From Anaerolineae bacterium (GTDB lineage Bacteria > Chloroflexota > Anaerolineae > B4-G1 > SLSP01), in the NCBI GenBank assembly GCA_016927095.1, contig JAFGNI010000752.1:1-5671 (forward strand): 5,671 nt of DNA, in the 5' to 3' direction. Each line of letters begins with the position of its first letter. Positions within the stretch are counted from its first letter, which is position 1. The notes below the pieces were generated by a model. That model was not told where the DNA came from and did no database searches. It saw nothing but the letters and a program-made list of their open reading frames with translations. The translations under genes were made by a program, and so were the position numbers. Shown piece by piece: positions 1 through 5,671 of the stretch.

Positions 1-768
1 CACAACAGCATGCTGATGGTGGGCGCCATCGATGCGGCTCAGAAATGTGCAGATCGCCTGCAAGACGAGCCAAGAGCGCGCTGGTTGGCGACGCTGCGCA
101 AGGAGCTTACGGAGAGCCTCAACGTTCTCTGGAATCCAGAGGCTCGTTCCTACCCCGACAGCATCCACGAGGACGGCGCCATCAGCGACTCGACCTCGCA
201 ACACACGAGCTTCCTAGCGCTGTTGTACGATATCATCCCGGAGACCTACGCCGCCGACGCGCTGGCGAATCTGCTAGAGCCACCAGACGACATGGTCAGG
301 GTCGGCTCACCCTTCGCGATGATGACCTTCTACGAAGCACTGGATAAAGTGGGCCGGCACGAGGAGATCATCCAGTCGATCATCGACGCGTACACGCCGA
401 TGCTAGCCGCCGGTGCGACCACGGTCTGGGAGGTCTTCCCCAGCAGCGAAGACCGCCCGGGCGGCTTTCCGACCCGGAGCCACTGCCATGCCTGGTCCTC
501 AGCGCCGGTCCTGTTCCTGAACCGCATCCTCCTGGGCATCCGTCCGGCGACACCAGCCGGCAGCCTGTGCGAGATCAGCCCGGTGCTGACAGGCCTGCGT
601 TGGGCGGAAGGCACCGTCGCCACAGCCAAGGGGCCCGTGCACGTCACTTACCACATCAAGGACGAGACCCTCGACCTTCGGGTTAGGGCGCCACAAGGCA
701 TGACGGTGCGCTACGTCGAGAACGAGACACATCGCGACCTGAAGGTCAGGTTCACTGTAGAAGCCTGA
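1..768 (+). CDS. Alpha-L-rhamnosidase-like glycoside hydrolase (GH78), C-terminal part, 5' truncated by window edge
   Basis: The frame is open from base 1 (His-Asn-Ser precede the first Met at base 10) and ends at the TGA at 766-768, so about 255 C-terminal residues are visible. GH78 enzymes are usually much longer, and the start lies outside the window. The family hydrolyses terminal alpha-L-rhamnose from plant polysaccharides and glycosides by inversion. Counting from the Met at base 10, residues 1-175 look like the end of an (alpha/alpha)6 barrel. The segment 'TTVWEVFP' (137-144) matches the GH78 'WE' site, so Glu141 (codon 430-432) is the candidate catalytic base. It is followed by 'SHCHAWSSAP' (157-166), at the place of the usual S-x-N-H-x-x motif, and by 'LLGIRPATPAG' (174-184), typical of the link to the C-terminal beta-sandwich that fills the rest. 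The gene ends 32 bases before the SDR gene. A related six-hairpin glycosidase is the alternative. Confidence 0.82.
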   Translation, partial: HNSMLMVGAIDAAQKCADRLQDEPRARWLATLRKELTESLNVLWNPEARSYPDSIHEDGAISDSTSQHTSFLALLYDIIPETYAADALANLLEPPDDMVRVGSPFAMMTFYEALDKVGRHEEIIQSIIDAYTPMLAAGATTVWEVFPSSEDRPGGFPTRSHCHAWSSAPVLFLNRILLGIRPATPAGSLCEISPVLTGLRWAEGTVATAKGPVHVTYHIKDETLDLRVRAPQGMTVRYVENETHRDLKVRFTVEA

Positions 769-787
769 AGAGGCCACACAGCAAGAT

Positions 788-793
788 AAGGAG
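788..793 (+). promoter_or_regulatory. Shine-Dalgarno site for the epimerase-like SDR gene
   Basis: AAGGAG lies seven bases before the ATG at 801, an ideal spacing. It supports that start and separate translation initiation within the operon. Confidence 0.8.
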
Positions 794-800
794 ACAGACC

Positions 801-1757
801 ATGAAGACCGTTGTCATTGGCGGGACGGGCCACGTCGGCACCTACATGGTGCCGCGCCTGGTGGCTCTGGGACACGACGTGACCGTCGTCAGTCGTGGCG
901 AACGCGACCCCTACACGCCGCATGGCGCTTGGGCGTCGGTGGCGCGCGTCACGTTGAACCGGAGGGCAGAGGAGGCAGCAGGCACCTTCGGCGACAAAAT
1001 CCGCAAGTTGAAGCCCGACGTCGTGATCGATATGATCAGCTTCACCCTCGAGAGCACCCAGCAGCTGGTGGAAGCCCTGCGGGGGCAGGTCCAGGCCTTC
1101 CTGCACTGCGGGACGTGCTGGGTGCACGGGAGGACCACCACGGTACCCGTCACCGAGGACGAGCCCCGGCGTCCCATCGGCGACTACGGCATCAAGAAAG
1201 CGCAGATCGAAGCCTATCTGCACCGCGAAGCCCGTGCCCACGGCTTCCCCGCCACGTGCATCCTGCCGGGCCACATCGTCGGTGAGGGCTGGATCCCGCT
1301 CAATCCGGCGGGCAACTTCAACCCTGAGGTCTACGCGATGCTGGCCCGCGGCGAGGAACTGGTGCTGCCCAACTGGGGGCTCGAGATCGTGCACCACGTC
1401 CACGCCGACGACGTCGCGCAGATGTTCGTCAAGGCGCTACAGAACCTGAACATGGCCACCGGCGAGAGCTTCAACTGCGTCTCCCCCGCCGCGCTGTCGC
1501 TGCGGGGGTACGCCGAGGCCGTTGCCGGCTGGTTCGGCCAAACGGCGAAGCTCTCGTACAAGCCCTTTGAGATGTGGCGGGCCGGCGTATCAGAGCAAGA
1601 TGCCAACGCGACGCTAGGCCACCTCGAGCACAGCCCCAACTGTTACAGCATCGAAAAGGCCAGGCGCTTGCTGGACTACCAGCCGCGCTACAGCTCGTTG
1701 CAGGCGGTGCGGGAATCGGTGAACTGGCTAATCGATCAGGGCAGGATCGAGATCTAG
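801..1757 (+). CDS. NAD(P)-dependent epimerase/dehydratase family protein (extended/atypical SDR)
   Basis: A 318-residue protein, normal length for extended SDRs, which oxidise, epimerise or dehydrate sugars or nucleotide sugars. The N-terminus carries the Rossmann glycine motif GGTGHVG (residues 7-13). Strand beta2 ends in 'VVSRGER' (29-35), where the basic Arg32 rather than Asp suggests NADP(H); this is an inference. The catalytic YxxxK is present as Tyr129-Gly-Ile-Lys-Lys133. The usual Ser/Thr segment before it reads 'HCGTCWVHG' (102-110), with Thr105 as the likely substitute for the catalytic Ser. 'HHVHADDVAQMF' (198-209) and the C-terminal 'SIEKARRLLDYQPRYS' (283-298) are hallmarks of the family's substrate domain. 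No signal peptide or membrane segment is seen, so it is cytoplasmic. It sits between the rhamnosidase and an esterase, which suggests a free or glycosidically linked sugar as substrate, but the exact reaction cannot be read from the sequence. A CSP41-like atypical SDR is an alternative placement. Confidence 0.85.
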   Translation: MKTVVIGGTGHVGTYMVPRLVALGHDVTVVSRGERDPYTPHGAWASVARVTLNRRAEEAAGTFGDKIRKLKPDVVIDMISFTLESTQQLVEALRGQVQAFLHCGTCWVHGRTTTVPVTEDEPRRPIGDYGIKKAQIEAYLHREARAHGFPATCILPGHIVGEGWIPLNPAGNFNPEVYAMLARGEELVLPNWGLEIVHHVHADDVAQMFVKALQNLNMATGESFNCVSPAALSLRGYAEAVAGWFGQTAKLSYKPFEMWRAGVSEQDANATLGHLEHSPNCYSIEKARRLLDYQPRYSSLQAVRESVNWLIDQGRIEI

Positions 1758-1771
1758 CGCTTCCGATCTGT

Positions 1772-1776
1772 GAGGA
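1772..1776 (+). promoter_or_regulatory. Shine-Dalgarno site that decides the esterase start
   Basis: GAGGA lies five bases before the ATG at 1782. The in-frame GTG at 1770 has no purine-rich sequence upstream and itself overlaps this site, so the ATG is the better start. Confidence 0.7.
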
Positions 1777-1781
1777 TATCT

Positions 1782-2576
1782 ATGAGACACAACCAGCTTC
1801 TGCTATGGGAGGGAAGGCCGACCGCCTCCTCCCCAACCGATGACTTCCGGCCCATCCTCGAGGCGTATCCTCTGTCGGGGAAGGCCACACGCGGCGCGGT
1901 GCTCATCTGTCCCGGCGGCGGGTATACGATGCGGGCACCGCACGAGGGCAAGCCCATCGCCGACCGGTACAACGATGCCGGGTTCCACGCTTTCGTCGTG
2001 CAGTACCGGGTGGCCCCGCACCGCCATCCGGCACCCTTGCTGGACGTCAGCCGGGCGCTGCGGCTCATCCGCCAGCACGCCGCCGACTGGCATGTGGATC
2101 CAGACATGGTGGCTGTGTGCGGCTTCTCCGCCGGCGGCCACCTGACCGCCAGCCTCGGCGTCCACTATGGGCTGAATGCCGTCAACACCGGTGAGGCGCT
2201 GGACGCGGTCAGCTGCCGGCCGAGCGCCCTTATCCTCTGCTACCCGGTCATCACAGCGCGCTCCGCTGCGCACGTAGGTTCTTTCACCAATCTGCTTGGC
2301 GAGGCTCCCGACCCAGATCTGCTCGCGCTTATGTCACTGGAAAACCACGTGACGGCTGACACCCCACCGGCCTTCCTGTGGCACACGGCGGATGACCCGG
2401 TGGTTCCGATCGCCAACAGCCTGTGCTTCGCCGAATCCCTGTCAGACCACGGCGTGCCTTTTGAGCTGCACGTCTACCCCCATGGGGCCCACGGTCTGGG
2501 TCTTGCACCGGGCGACCCTCACGTGGCTACGTGGATGGATCTGAGCATCGAGTGGCTGCAGGCGATGGGCTGGTAG
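1782..2576 (+). CDS. Alpha/beta-hydrolase carbohydrate esterase (acetyl-xylan-esterase-like)
   Basis: A 264-residue serine hydrolase starting at the ATG 1782; a GTG at 1770 would add four residues but lacks its own ribosome site. The alpha/beta-hydrolase signatures are in order. 'CPGGGY' (43-48) is the oxyanion-hole HGGG-type motif with Pro in place of His. The nucleophile elbow 'GFSAGGH' (114-120) holds Ser116. 'HTADDPVVP' (201-209) holds the acid, most likely Asp205. 'PHGAHGLGL' (233-241) holds the base His237. The family (BD-FAE/Aes-like, often named acetyl esterase or, wrongly, endo-xylanase) removes acetyl or other acyl groups from carbohydrates. There is no signal peptide, so it should act in the cytoplasm. 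It lies 24 bases after the SDR gene and 51 before the oxidoreductase gene. With two glycosidases nearby, deacylation of imported plant oligosaccharides is the likely job; the substrate is inferred. A peptidase of the same fold is less likely. Confidence 0.85.
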   Translation: MRHNQLLLWEGRPTASSPTDDFRPILEAYPLSGKATRGAVLICPGGGYTMRAPHEGKPIADRYNDAGFHAFVVQYRVAPHRHPAPLLDVSRALRLIRQHAADWHVDPDMVAVCGFSAGGHLTASLGVHYGLNAVNTGEALDAVSCRPSALILCYPVITARSAAHVGSFTNLLGEAPDPDLLALMSLENHVTADTPPAFLWHTADDPVVPIANSLCFAESLSDHGVPFELHVYPHGAHGLGLAPGDPHVATWMDLSIEWLQAMGW

Positions 2577-2617
2577 CACGTAGAGGAAAAACAACAAGCA
2601 TACGGCTTGAAGCACCT

Positions 2618-2623
2618 GGAGGT
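2618..2623 (+). promoter_or_regulatory. Shine-Dalgarno site that decides the Gfo/Idh/MocA start
   Basis: GGAGGT lies four bases before the ATG at 2628. The in-frame TTG at 2607 has no comparable site and would place this sequence inside the coding region. The dinucleotide-binding strand begins right after the ATG, which also favours 2628. Confidence 0.75.
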
Positions 2624-2627
2624 ACCT

Positions 2628-3797
2628 ATGGGGATCAGTCTAGGACTGGTGGGCTTAGGCAGCTTTGGCAGCGCCTTCGCCGACCTCTTTATGAGCCACC
2701 CTCTGGTCGACCGCATCGCCCTCTGCGACCGCGAAGCCGAACGGGTACGGACCTTCGCCGAGAAGCCATCCTGGCAGGCGAAGTTGCACGAGGACGATCT
2801 CTACCCCTCGCTGGACGCCATCTGCGAGAGCGATCTGGACGCGCTGGTCATCATCACGCAGCCGTGGCTACACGCGCCACAGGCGATCCAGGCAATGGAA
2901 GCGGGCAAGCACGTCTACAGCGCTGTGCCGGTGATCAGCATCGCCGACGCGGATGAGATCCTCGCGTGGTGCGACCGGCTGGTCGCCACCGTCGAGCGCA
3001 CGGGACTGCACTATATGCTCGGCGAGACGACCTACTATCGACCCCAGGCGATGTACTGCCGGCGCCGTGCCGCGACTGGGGACTTCGGCCACTTTGTCTA
3101 CGCCGAGGGCGAGTACTTCCACGACGTCGACGCCGCCTGCAACTTGCGAGAGGTGCGAAGGCTGCGCCTAGCCAGCAAGGCGGGTGCGGAGTGGTTGTCG
3201 GTGGAGGAGAAATACCGCGCCCGCGGCGTCAAGAACGGGCCGATGCACTACCCCACCCACTCCACCAGCGGCCCCATCAGCGTGATGCAGGCCCATCCCG
3301 TCAAGGTGACAGCCTGGGGCTATGCCAATCGTGATGATGACCCCTACTTCGCCGACAGTGCTTTCAGCAATGAGACGGCGCTCTTCCAGATGAGCAACGG
3401 CGCGACGATGCGCATCTGCGAATATCGCGAGATCGGTCATCCGGAACGCGAGATCTTCCGCGTCTACGGCACCGGCGGCAGCTTTGAGAACGATACCTGG
3501 ACCACGGCCACGGACGTGACCGCCCTCACCAACGAAGAGATGCGCGACCCGTTGCCGCCCGAGGTCGCCGAGGCCTTTGCGCAGGCAGCCGGACCCAGTT
3601 TCTACGGCGGTCACGGTGGTTCCCACGCCTATCTCGTCCACGAGTTCGTTGATGCCATTGCGCACGACCGGGTGCCGGCGATCAACGTCTGGGAGGCAGT
3701 CCGCTACATGGCAGCCGGTGCGATGGCGCACAAGTCGGCGCTGCGCGACGGCGAGAGCCTGGATATACCCGACTGGGGCGATGCCCCAAGCGGCTAG
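2628..3797 (+). CDS. Gfo/Idh/MocA family NAD(P)-dependent oxidoreductase
   Basis: A 389-residue protein, within the usual family range. Members oxidise or reduce sugars, inositols or their derivatives with bound NAD(P). The N-terminal Rossmann domain opens with 'GLVGLGSFGSAF' (6-17), with the GxGxxG core at 9-14. Beta2 ends 'ALCDREAERV' (31-40), where Asp34 suggests NAD(H). The conserved 'GKHVxxEKP' segment reads 'GKHVYSAVP' (93-101), so the lysine that usually sits in EKP is Val100 here. The alpha/beta substrate domain follows, with 'YFHDVDAACN' (163-172) and 'HYPTHSTSG' (207-215), where His207 and His211 are candidate active-site residues. The C-terminal 'AINVWEAVRYMAAGAMAHKS' (351-370) is typical of the family. 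No signal sequence is seen. It lies 15 bases before the glycosidase gene, which suggests oxidation of a sugar released by the neighbours. The precise substrate is unknown. Confidence 0.9.
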   Translation: MGISLGLVGLGSFGSAFADLFMSHPLVDRIALCDREAERVRTFAEKPSWQAKLHEDDLYPSLDAICESDLDALVIITQPWLHAPQAIQAMEAGKHVYSAVPVISIADADEILAWCDRLVATVERTGLHYMLGETTYYRPQAMYCRRRAATGDFGHFVYAEGEYFHDVDAACNLREVRRLRLASKAGAEWLSVEEKYRARGVKNGPMHYPTHSTSGPISVMQAHPVKVTAWGYANRDDDPYFADSAFSNETALFQMSNGATMRICEYREIGHPEREIFRVYGTGGSFENDTWTTATDVTALTNEEMRDPLPPEVAEAFAQAAGPSFYGGHGGSHAYLVHEFVDAIAHDRVPAINVWEAVRYMAAGAMAHKSALRDGESLDIPDWGDAPSG

Positions 3798-3800
3798 AGC

Positions 3801-3807
3801 AAGGGAG
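3801..3807 (+). promoter_or_regulatory. Shine-Dalgarno region for the GH-A glycosidase gene
   Basis: AAGGGAG lies five bases before the ATG at 3813. A second purine run, GAGAGG (3805-3810), is five bases before the next ATG at 3816. Either Met could be first; the protein differs by one residue. Confidence 0.65.
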
Positions 3808-3812
3808 AGGAC

Positions 3813-5438
3813 ATGATGAGCCAACCGAGACGTGTGTTCAAGGTAGACGGCGAGCCCTTCTTTCCCATTGGCGGACAGACGCGCAACTCCAGCGGCTATA
3901 ACGCAGAGGAGTGGGCGATGGCCTTCAAGGCACTGGCGCTCATTCACGGCAACACGCTGGAGATCCCCGTCTACTGGGAACAGATCGAGCCCGAGGAGGG
4001 CGTTTACGATTTCGAGGCACTCGACGCACTGTTGGCTAGCGCCCGCAGCCATGGGGTTCGGCTGGTGCTACTATGGTTCGGCACATGGAAGAACGGCAAG
4101 ATGGAGTACACGCCGGATTGGGTCAAGACCGATCCCGAGCGGTTCAGGCGGGTGGTCTCCCCAACGGGACAGGACGTCTGGGTCCTCTCCTCGCACTGCA
4201 AGGCGACGTTCAAGGCCGACCGGCGGGCCTTCGTCGCGCTCTGCCGGCACCTCAAGGCAGTAGACGATGAGGAACAGACGGTGCTGGCCCTGCAGATCGA
4301 GAATGAACCCGGCATCCTTGGGGCGGATCGCGACTACAGCGCCGCCGGGCAGGCAGCGCTGGAGAGCGCCGTGCCGCCCGAGATCATGGCACGACTCCAG
4401 GAAGGGGCAGGCGGCGCGGTGCACGATCTCTGGCAGGCGGCAGGCGCCGTCGCGACGGGGAACTGGACCGAATGCTTCGGCGATGCCGGCGGCGAGCTGA
4501 TGACGGCGTGGTCGATCGCCCGTCATATCGATGGGCTCGCCGAGGCAGGCAAAGCGATCCTGGATCGCCCTATGTACCTGAATGTCTGGCTGGGCGAGAA
4601 TGGGTGGCGCATCCCCGGCGAGAGCTATCCCTCTGGGGGCGCCGTGACCAAGGTGTTGGACCTCTACAAATGGGCGACACCCCATATCGATCTGATCGCG
4701 CCCGACATCTACATCGCAGATGCCAAGGGCTATGAGGCGATCTGCCAGGCATACGCGCGCGATGACAACCCGCTCTTCGTGCCGGAATCCGCGCCAGGCG
4801 GGTCGAACCCGTTGCGAATGTTCAGGGCCATCGGCGACTACGATGCGATTGGCTACGCCTACTTCGCCATTGAGCACATCCTCGATGGCGACGGCAATAT
4901 CCGCGTTGGGCTTCAGCCACTGGTCGACAGCTTCCGCTCGGTAGCTGCCGCGATCCCGCTGCTGCTAACCTACCAGGGCACCGGCAAGATCCACGTCATC
5001 GCGCAGGAGGCCAACCTGGGCAGCCAGTTCTTGGACCTGGACGGCTACACGGGGCTTGTGGAGTTCGGTGCAGGCGCGCTCCCACACCGTGGAAAAGACT
5101 GGCGCCATCCGGTCACCCAGATTGAGGTCACCGAGCCGCCGGGCACGGGTCCTAGTCGTGGTCTCGTCGTCCAGACGGGAGCGCACGCGTTCTACTGCGT
5201 CGGCGCGAACTACCGCCTATACCTGCGCCGCAAGGGATCGCCCGCCGAGCGCCTGCAAGCAGCCGAGAGCAATCCCCACCTGCTGAGCGGGCTGACCCAC
5301 TACGTACGCGTGGACGAGGGACATTTCGATGCCCAAGGCGCGTTCATCGTCGATCGGCGTCGCAACGGGGACGAGACCGACCGGGGGGTCTGGGTTGAGC
5401 CGGATGTTGGGGTTGTGCACGTGGTGCTCTGCGACTAG
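3813..5438 (+). CDS. GH35/GH42-like beta-galactosidase with C-terminal DUF5597-like domain
   Basis: A 541-residue retaining glycosidase of clan GH-A. Residues about 15-350 form the TIM barrel: 'NTLEIPVYWEQIEPEEGVYD' (47-66) is the typical GH42/GH35 opening, and 'GVRLVLLWFGTWKNG' (81-95) the next strand. 'QIENEPG' (161-167) gives Glu165 as acid/base, and 'LFVPESAPGG' (321-330) gives Glu325 as nucleophile. The segment from 168, with 'DRDYSAAGQAA' (172-182) and 'VPPEIMARL' (187-195), matches the DUF5597-containing group. Residues about 385-541 are the beta-rich C-terminal domain, with 'GLVVQTGAHAFYCVGANYRL' (450-469) and 'DEGHFDAQGAFIVDRRRNGD' (501-520). The N-terminus is polar with no signal peptide, so the enzyme is probably cytoplasmic. 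Many relatives are called beta-galactosidases, but few are characterised, so the specificity (galactose, or another beta-linked sugar) is uncertain. It follows the oxidoreductase by 15 bases and shares its operon. Confidence 0.88.
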   Translation: MMSQPRRVFKVDGEPFFPIGGQTRNSSGYNAEEWAMAFKALALIHGNTLEIPVYWEQIEPEEGVYDFEALDALLASARSHGVRLVLLWFGTWKNGKMEYTPDWVKTDPERFRRVVSPTGQDVWVLSSHCKATFKADRRAFVALCRHLKAVDDEEQTVLALQIENEPGILGADRDYSAAGQAALESAVPPEIMARLQEGAGGAVHDLWQAAGAVATGNWTECFGDAGGELMTAWSIARHIDGLAEAGKAILDRPMYLNVWLGENGWRIPGESYPSGGAVTKVLDLYKWATPHIDLIAPDIYIADAKGYEAICQAYARDDNPLFVPESAPGGSNPLRMFRAIGDYDAIGYAYFAIEHILDGDGNIRVGLQPLVDSFRSVAAAIPLLLTYQGTGKIHVIAQEANLGSQFLDLDGYTGLVEFGAGALPHRGKDWRHPVTQIEVTEPPGTGPSRGLVVQTGAHAFYCVGANYRLYLRRKGSPAERLQAAESNPHLLSGLTHYVRVDEGHFDAQGAFIVDRRRNGDETDRGVWVEPDVGVVHVVLCD

Positions 5439-5447
5439 ATAGCTGAC

Positions 5448-5454
5448 GAAAGGA
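5448..5454 (+). promoter_or_regulatory. Probable Shine-Dalgarno site for the 3' SDR gene
   Basis: GAAAGGA lies 11 bases before the ATG at 5466, slightly longer than ideal. An in-frame TGA at 5460-5462 rules out any earlier start, so 5466 is the first possible one. Confidence 0.55.
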
Positions 5455-5465
5455 TAGACTGATCA

Positions 5466-5671
5466 ATGGCTGAACTGGACCAAGACTACGACCGCATTCC
5501 AGCTCGCTATCCGGAACTCGCGGGCAAAGTCGCCATCGTGACGGGCTCTAGCCGGGGCATCGGCAAAGGTATCGCGCTCCGGCTCGCCAAGGAGGGCATG
5601 AAGGTTGTTGTCAACAGCCGGACACCGGAGGCTGTTGAAGCTACAACAGCGGAGTTGGTCGCCAACGGCGC
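5466..5671 (+). CDS. Classical short-chain dehydrogenase/reductase, N-terminal part, cut by window edge
   Basis: The ATG at 5466 opens a frame that stays open to the last base: 68 codons plus two bases are visible, of the roughly 250-270 expected. After about 20 residues comes the cofactor-binding segment 'GKVAIVTGSSRGIGKGIALR' (20-39). It includes the classical SDR TGxxxGxG motif as TGSSRGIG (26-33). Beta2 then ends 'VVVNSRTPEA' (48-57), where Asn-Ser-Arg suggests NADP(H) use, by analogy only. The catalytic Ser, Tyr and Lys lie outside the window. The Rossmann motif normally starts within about ten residues, so the N-terminus is extended by roughly 15 residues, but the in-frame stop just upstream and the spacing support this start. 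It follows the glycosidase by 27 bases. A sugar 1-dehydrogenase (rhamnose or galactose) would fit the operon, but 3-oxoacyl reductase-type and other SDRs look the same in this region. Confidence 0.88.
   Translation, partial: MAELDQDYDRIPARYPELAGKVAIVTGSSRGIGKGIALRLAKEGMKVVVNSRTPEAVEATTAELVANG

Larger units (their letters stand above)
1..5671 (+). other. Putative plant-glycan catabolic operon (partial at both ends)
   Basis: Six genes run in the same direction with gaps of 32, 24, 51, 15 and 27 bases. I see no stem-loop followed by a T-run in any gap, and no convincing -35/-10 pair. The longest gap, 2577-2627, holds only an A-rich stretch and the ribosome site of the next gene. Rhamnosidase, esterase, beta-glycosidase and three oxidoreductases fit a shared role in taking apart decorated plant oligosaccharides and oxidising the sugars. 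Co-transcription is inferred from spacing and strand. The promoter and any regulator or transporter would lie outside the window. Confidence 0.7.

Noticed and set aside
711..1403. Antisense open frame of 230 codons over the epimerase-like SDR gene
   Set aside because: The + strand reading has the Rossmann motif, YxxxK and a proper ribosome site. The antisense product resembles nothing I recognise.
1760..1769. CTTCCGATCT in the gap between the SDR and esterase genes, identical to the last ten bases of a common sequencing adapter
   Set aside because: The match is short and does not continue upstream into the adapter. Both flanking genes end and begin normally and fit the same operon, so chance is more likely than a chimeric join. 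Read coverage across 1750-1790, or the same gene order in a related genome, would settle it.
2577..2627. Possible terminator or promoter in the longest intergenic gap
   Set aside because: I see no inverted repeat followed by a T-run and no plausible -35/-10 pair; only an A-rich stretch and the ribosome site are present.
3168..4052. Long antisense open frame of 294 codons across the Gfo/Idh and glycosidase genes
   Set aside because: It spans the junction of two well-supported + strand genes. Its translation shows no recognisable motif, and such frames are common opposite GC-rich coding DNA.
4071..4877. Antisense open frame of 268 codons inside the glycosidase gene
   Set aside because: It lies wholly within a gene whose catalytic motifs are clear, and it has no family signature of its own. 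It is a shadow of codon bias.

Overview
The window is a compact, single-strand block of bacterial DNA, visibly GC-rich. It carries four complete genes and two cut off by the window edges, all on the + strand. Gaps between genes are only 15 to 51 bases, and each internal gene has a Shine-Dalgarno-like sequence. I see no promoter, terminator, tRNA, rRNA, mobile element or CRISPR array. The layout reads as the middle of one polycistronic operon. The organism cannot be fixed from the sequence. The gene families and base composition would fit a free-living degrader of plant material (for example Chloroflexota, Armatimonadota, Planctomycetota or Actinomycetota), but this is a guess.

Layout: (1) 1-768, the C-terminal part of a GH78-like alpha-L-rhamnosidase, open at the left edge; (2) 801-1757, an NAD(P)-dependent epimerase/dehydratase-type extended or atypical SDR; (3) 1782-2576, an alpha/beta-hydrolase esterase resembling acetyl-xylan and related carbohydrate esterases; (4) 2628-3797, a Gfo/Idh/MocA-family oxidoreductase with an altered 'EKP' motif; (5) 3813-5438, a GH-A clan glycoside hydrolase with a GH35/GH42-like barrel and a DUF5597-like C-terminal domain, probably a beta-galactosidase; (6) 5466 to the right edge, the N-terminus of a classical SDR dehydrogenase.

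Together the genes suggest catabolism of decorated plant glycans or glycosides. The esterase would remove acyl groups, the two glycosidases would release rhamnose and galactose-type sugars, and the three Rossmann-fold oxidoreductases would oxidise or epimerise the freed sugars. The two complete hydrolases (genes 3 and 5) lack a visible signal peptide, so this processing is probably cytoplasmic, acting on imported oligosaccharides or glycosides. No transporter or regulator lies in the window; they would have to be nearby or elsewhere. The large antisense open frames look like shadows of GC-rich coding sequence. I found no clearly new system. The most noteworthy points are the oxidoreductase that lacks the usual catalytic lysine motif, the SDR with a Cys-containing active-site segment, and the unusual grouping of three different dehydrogenase types with two glycosidases.
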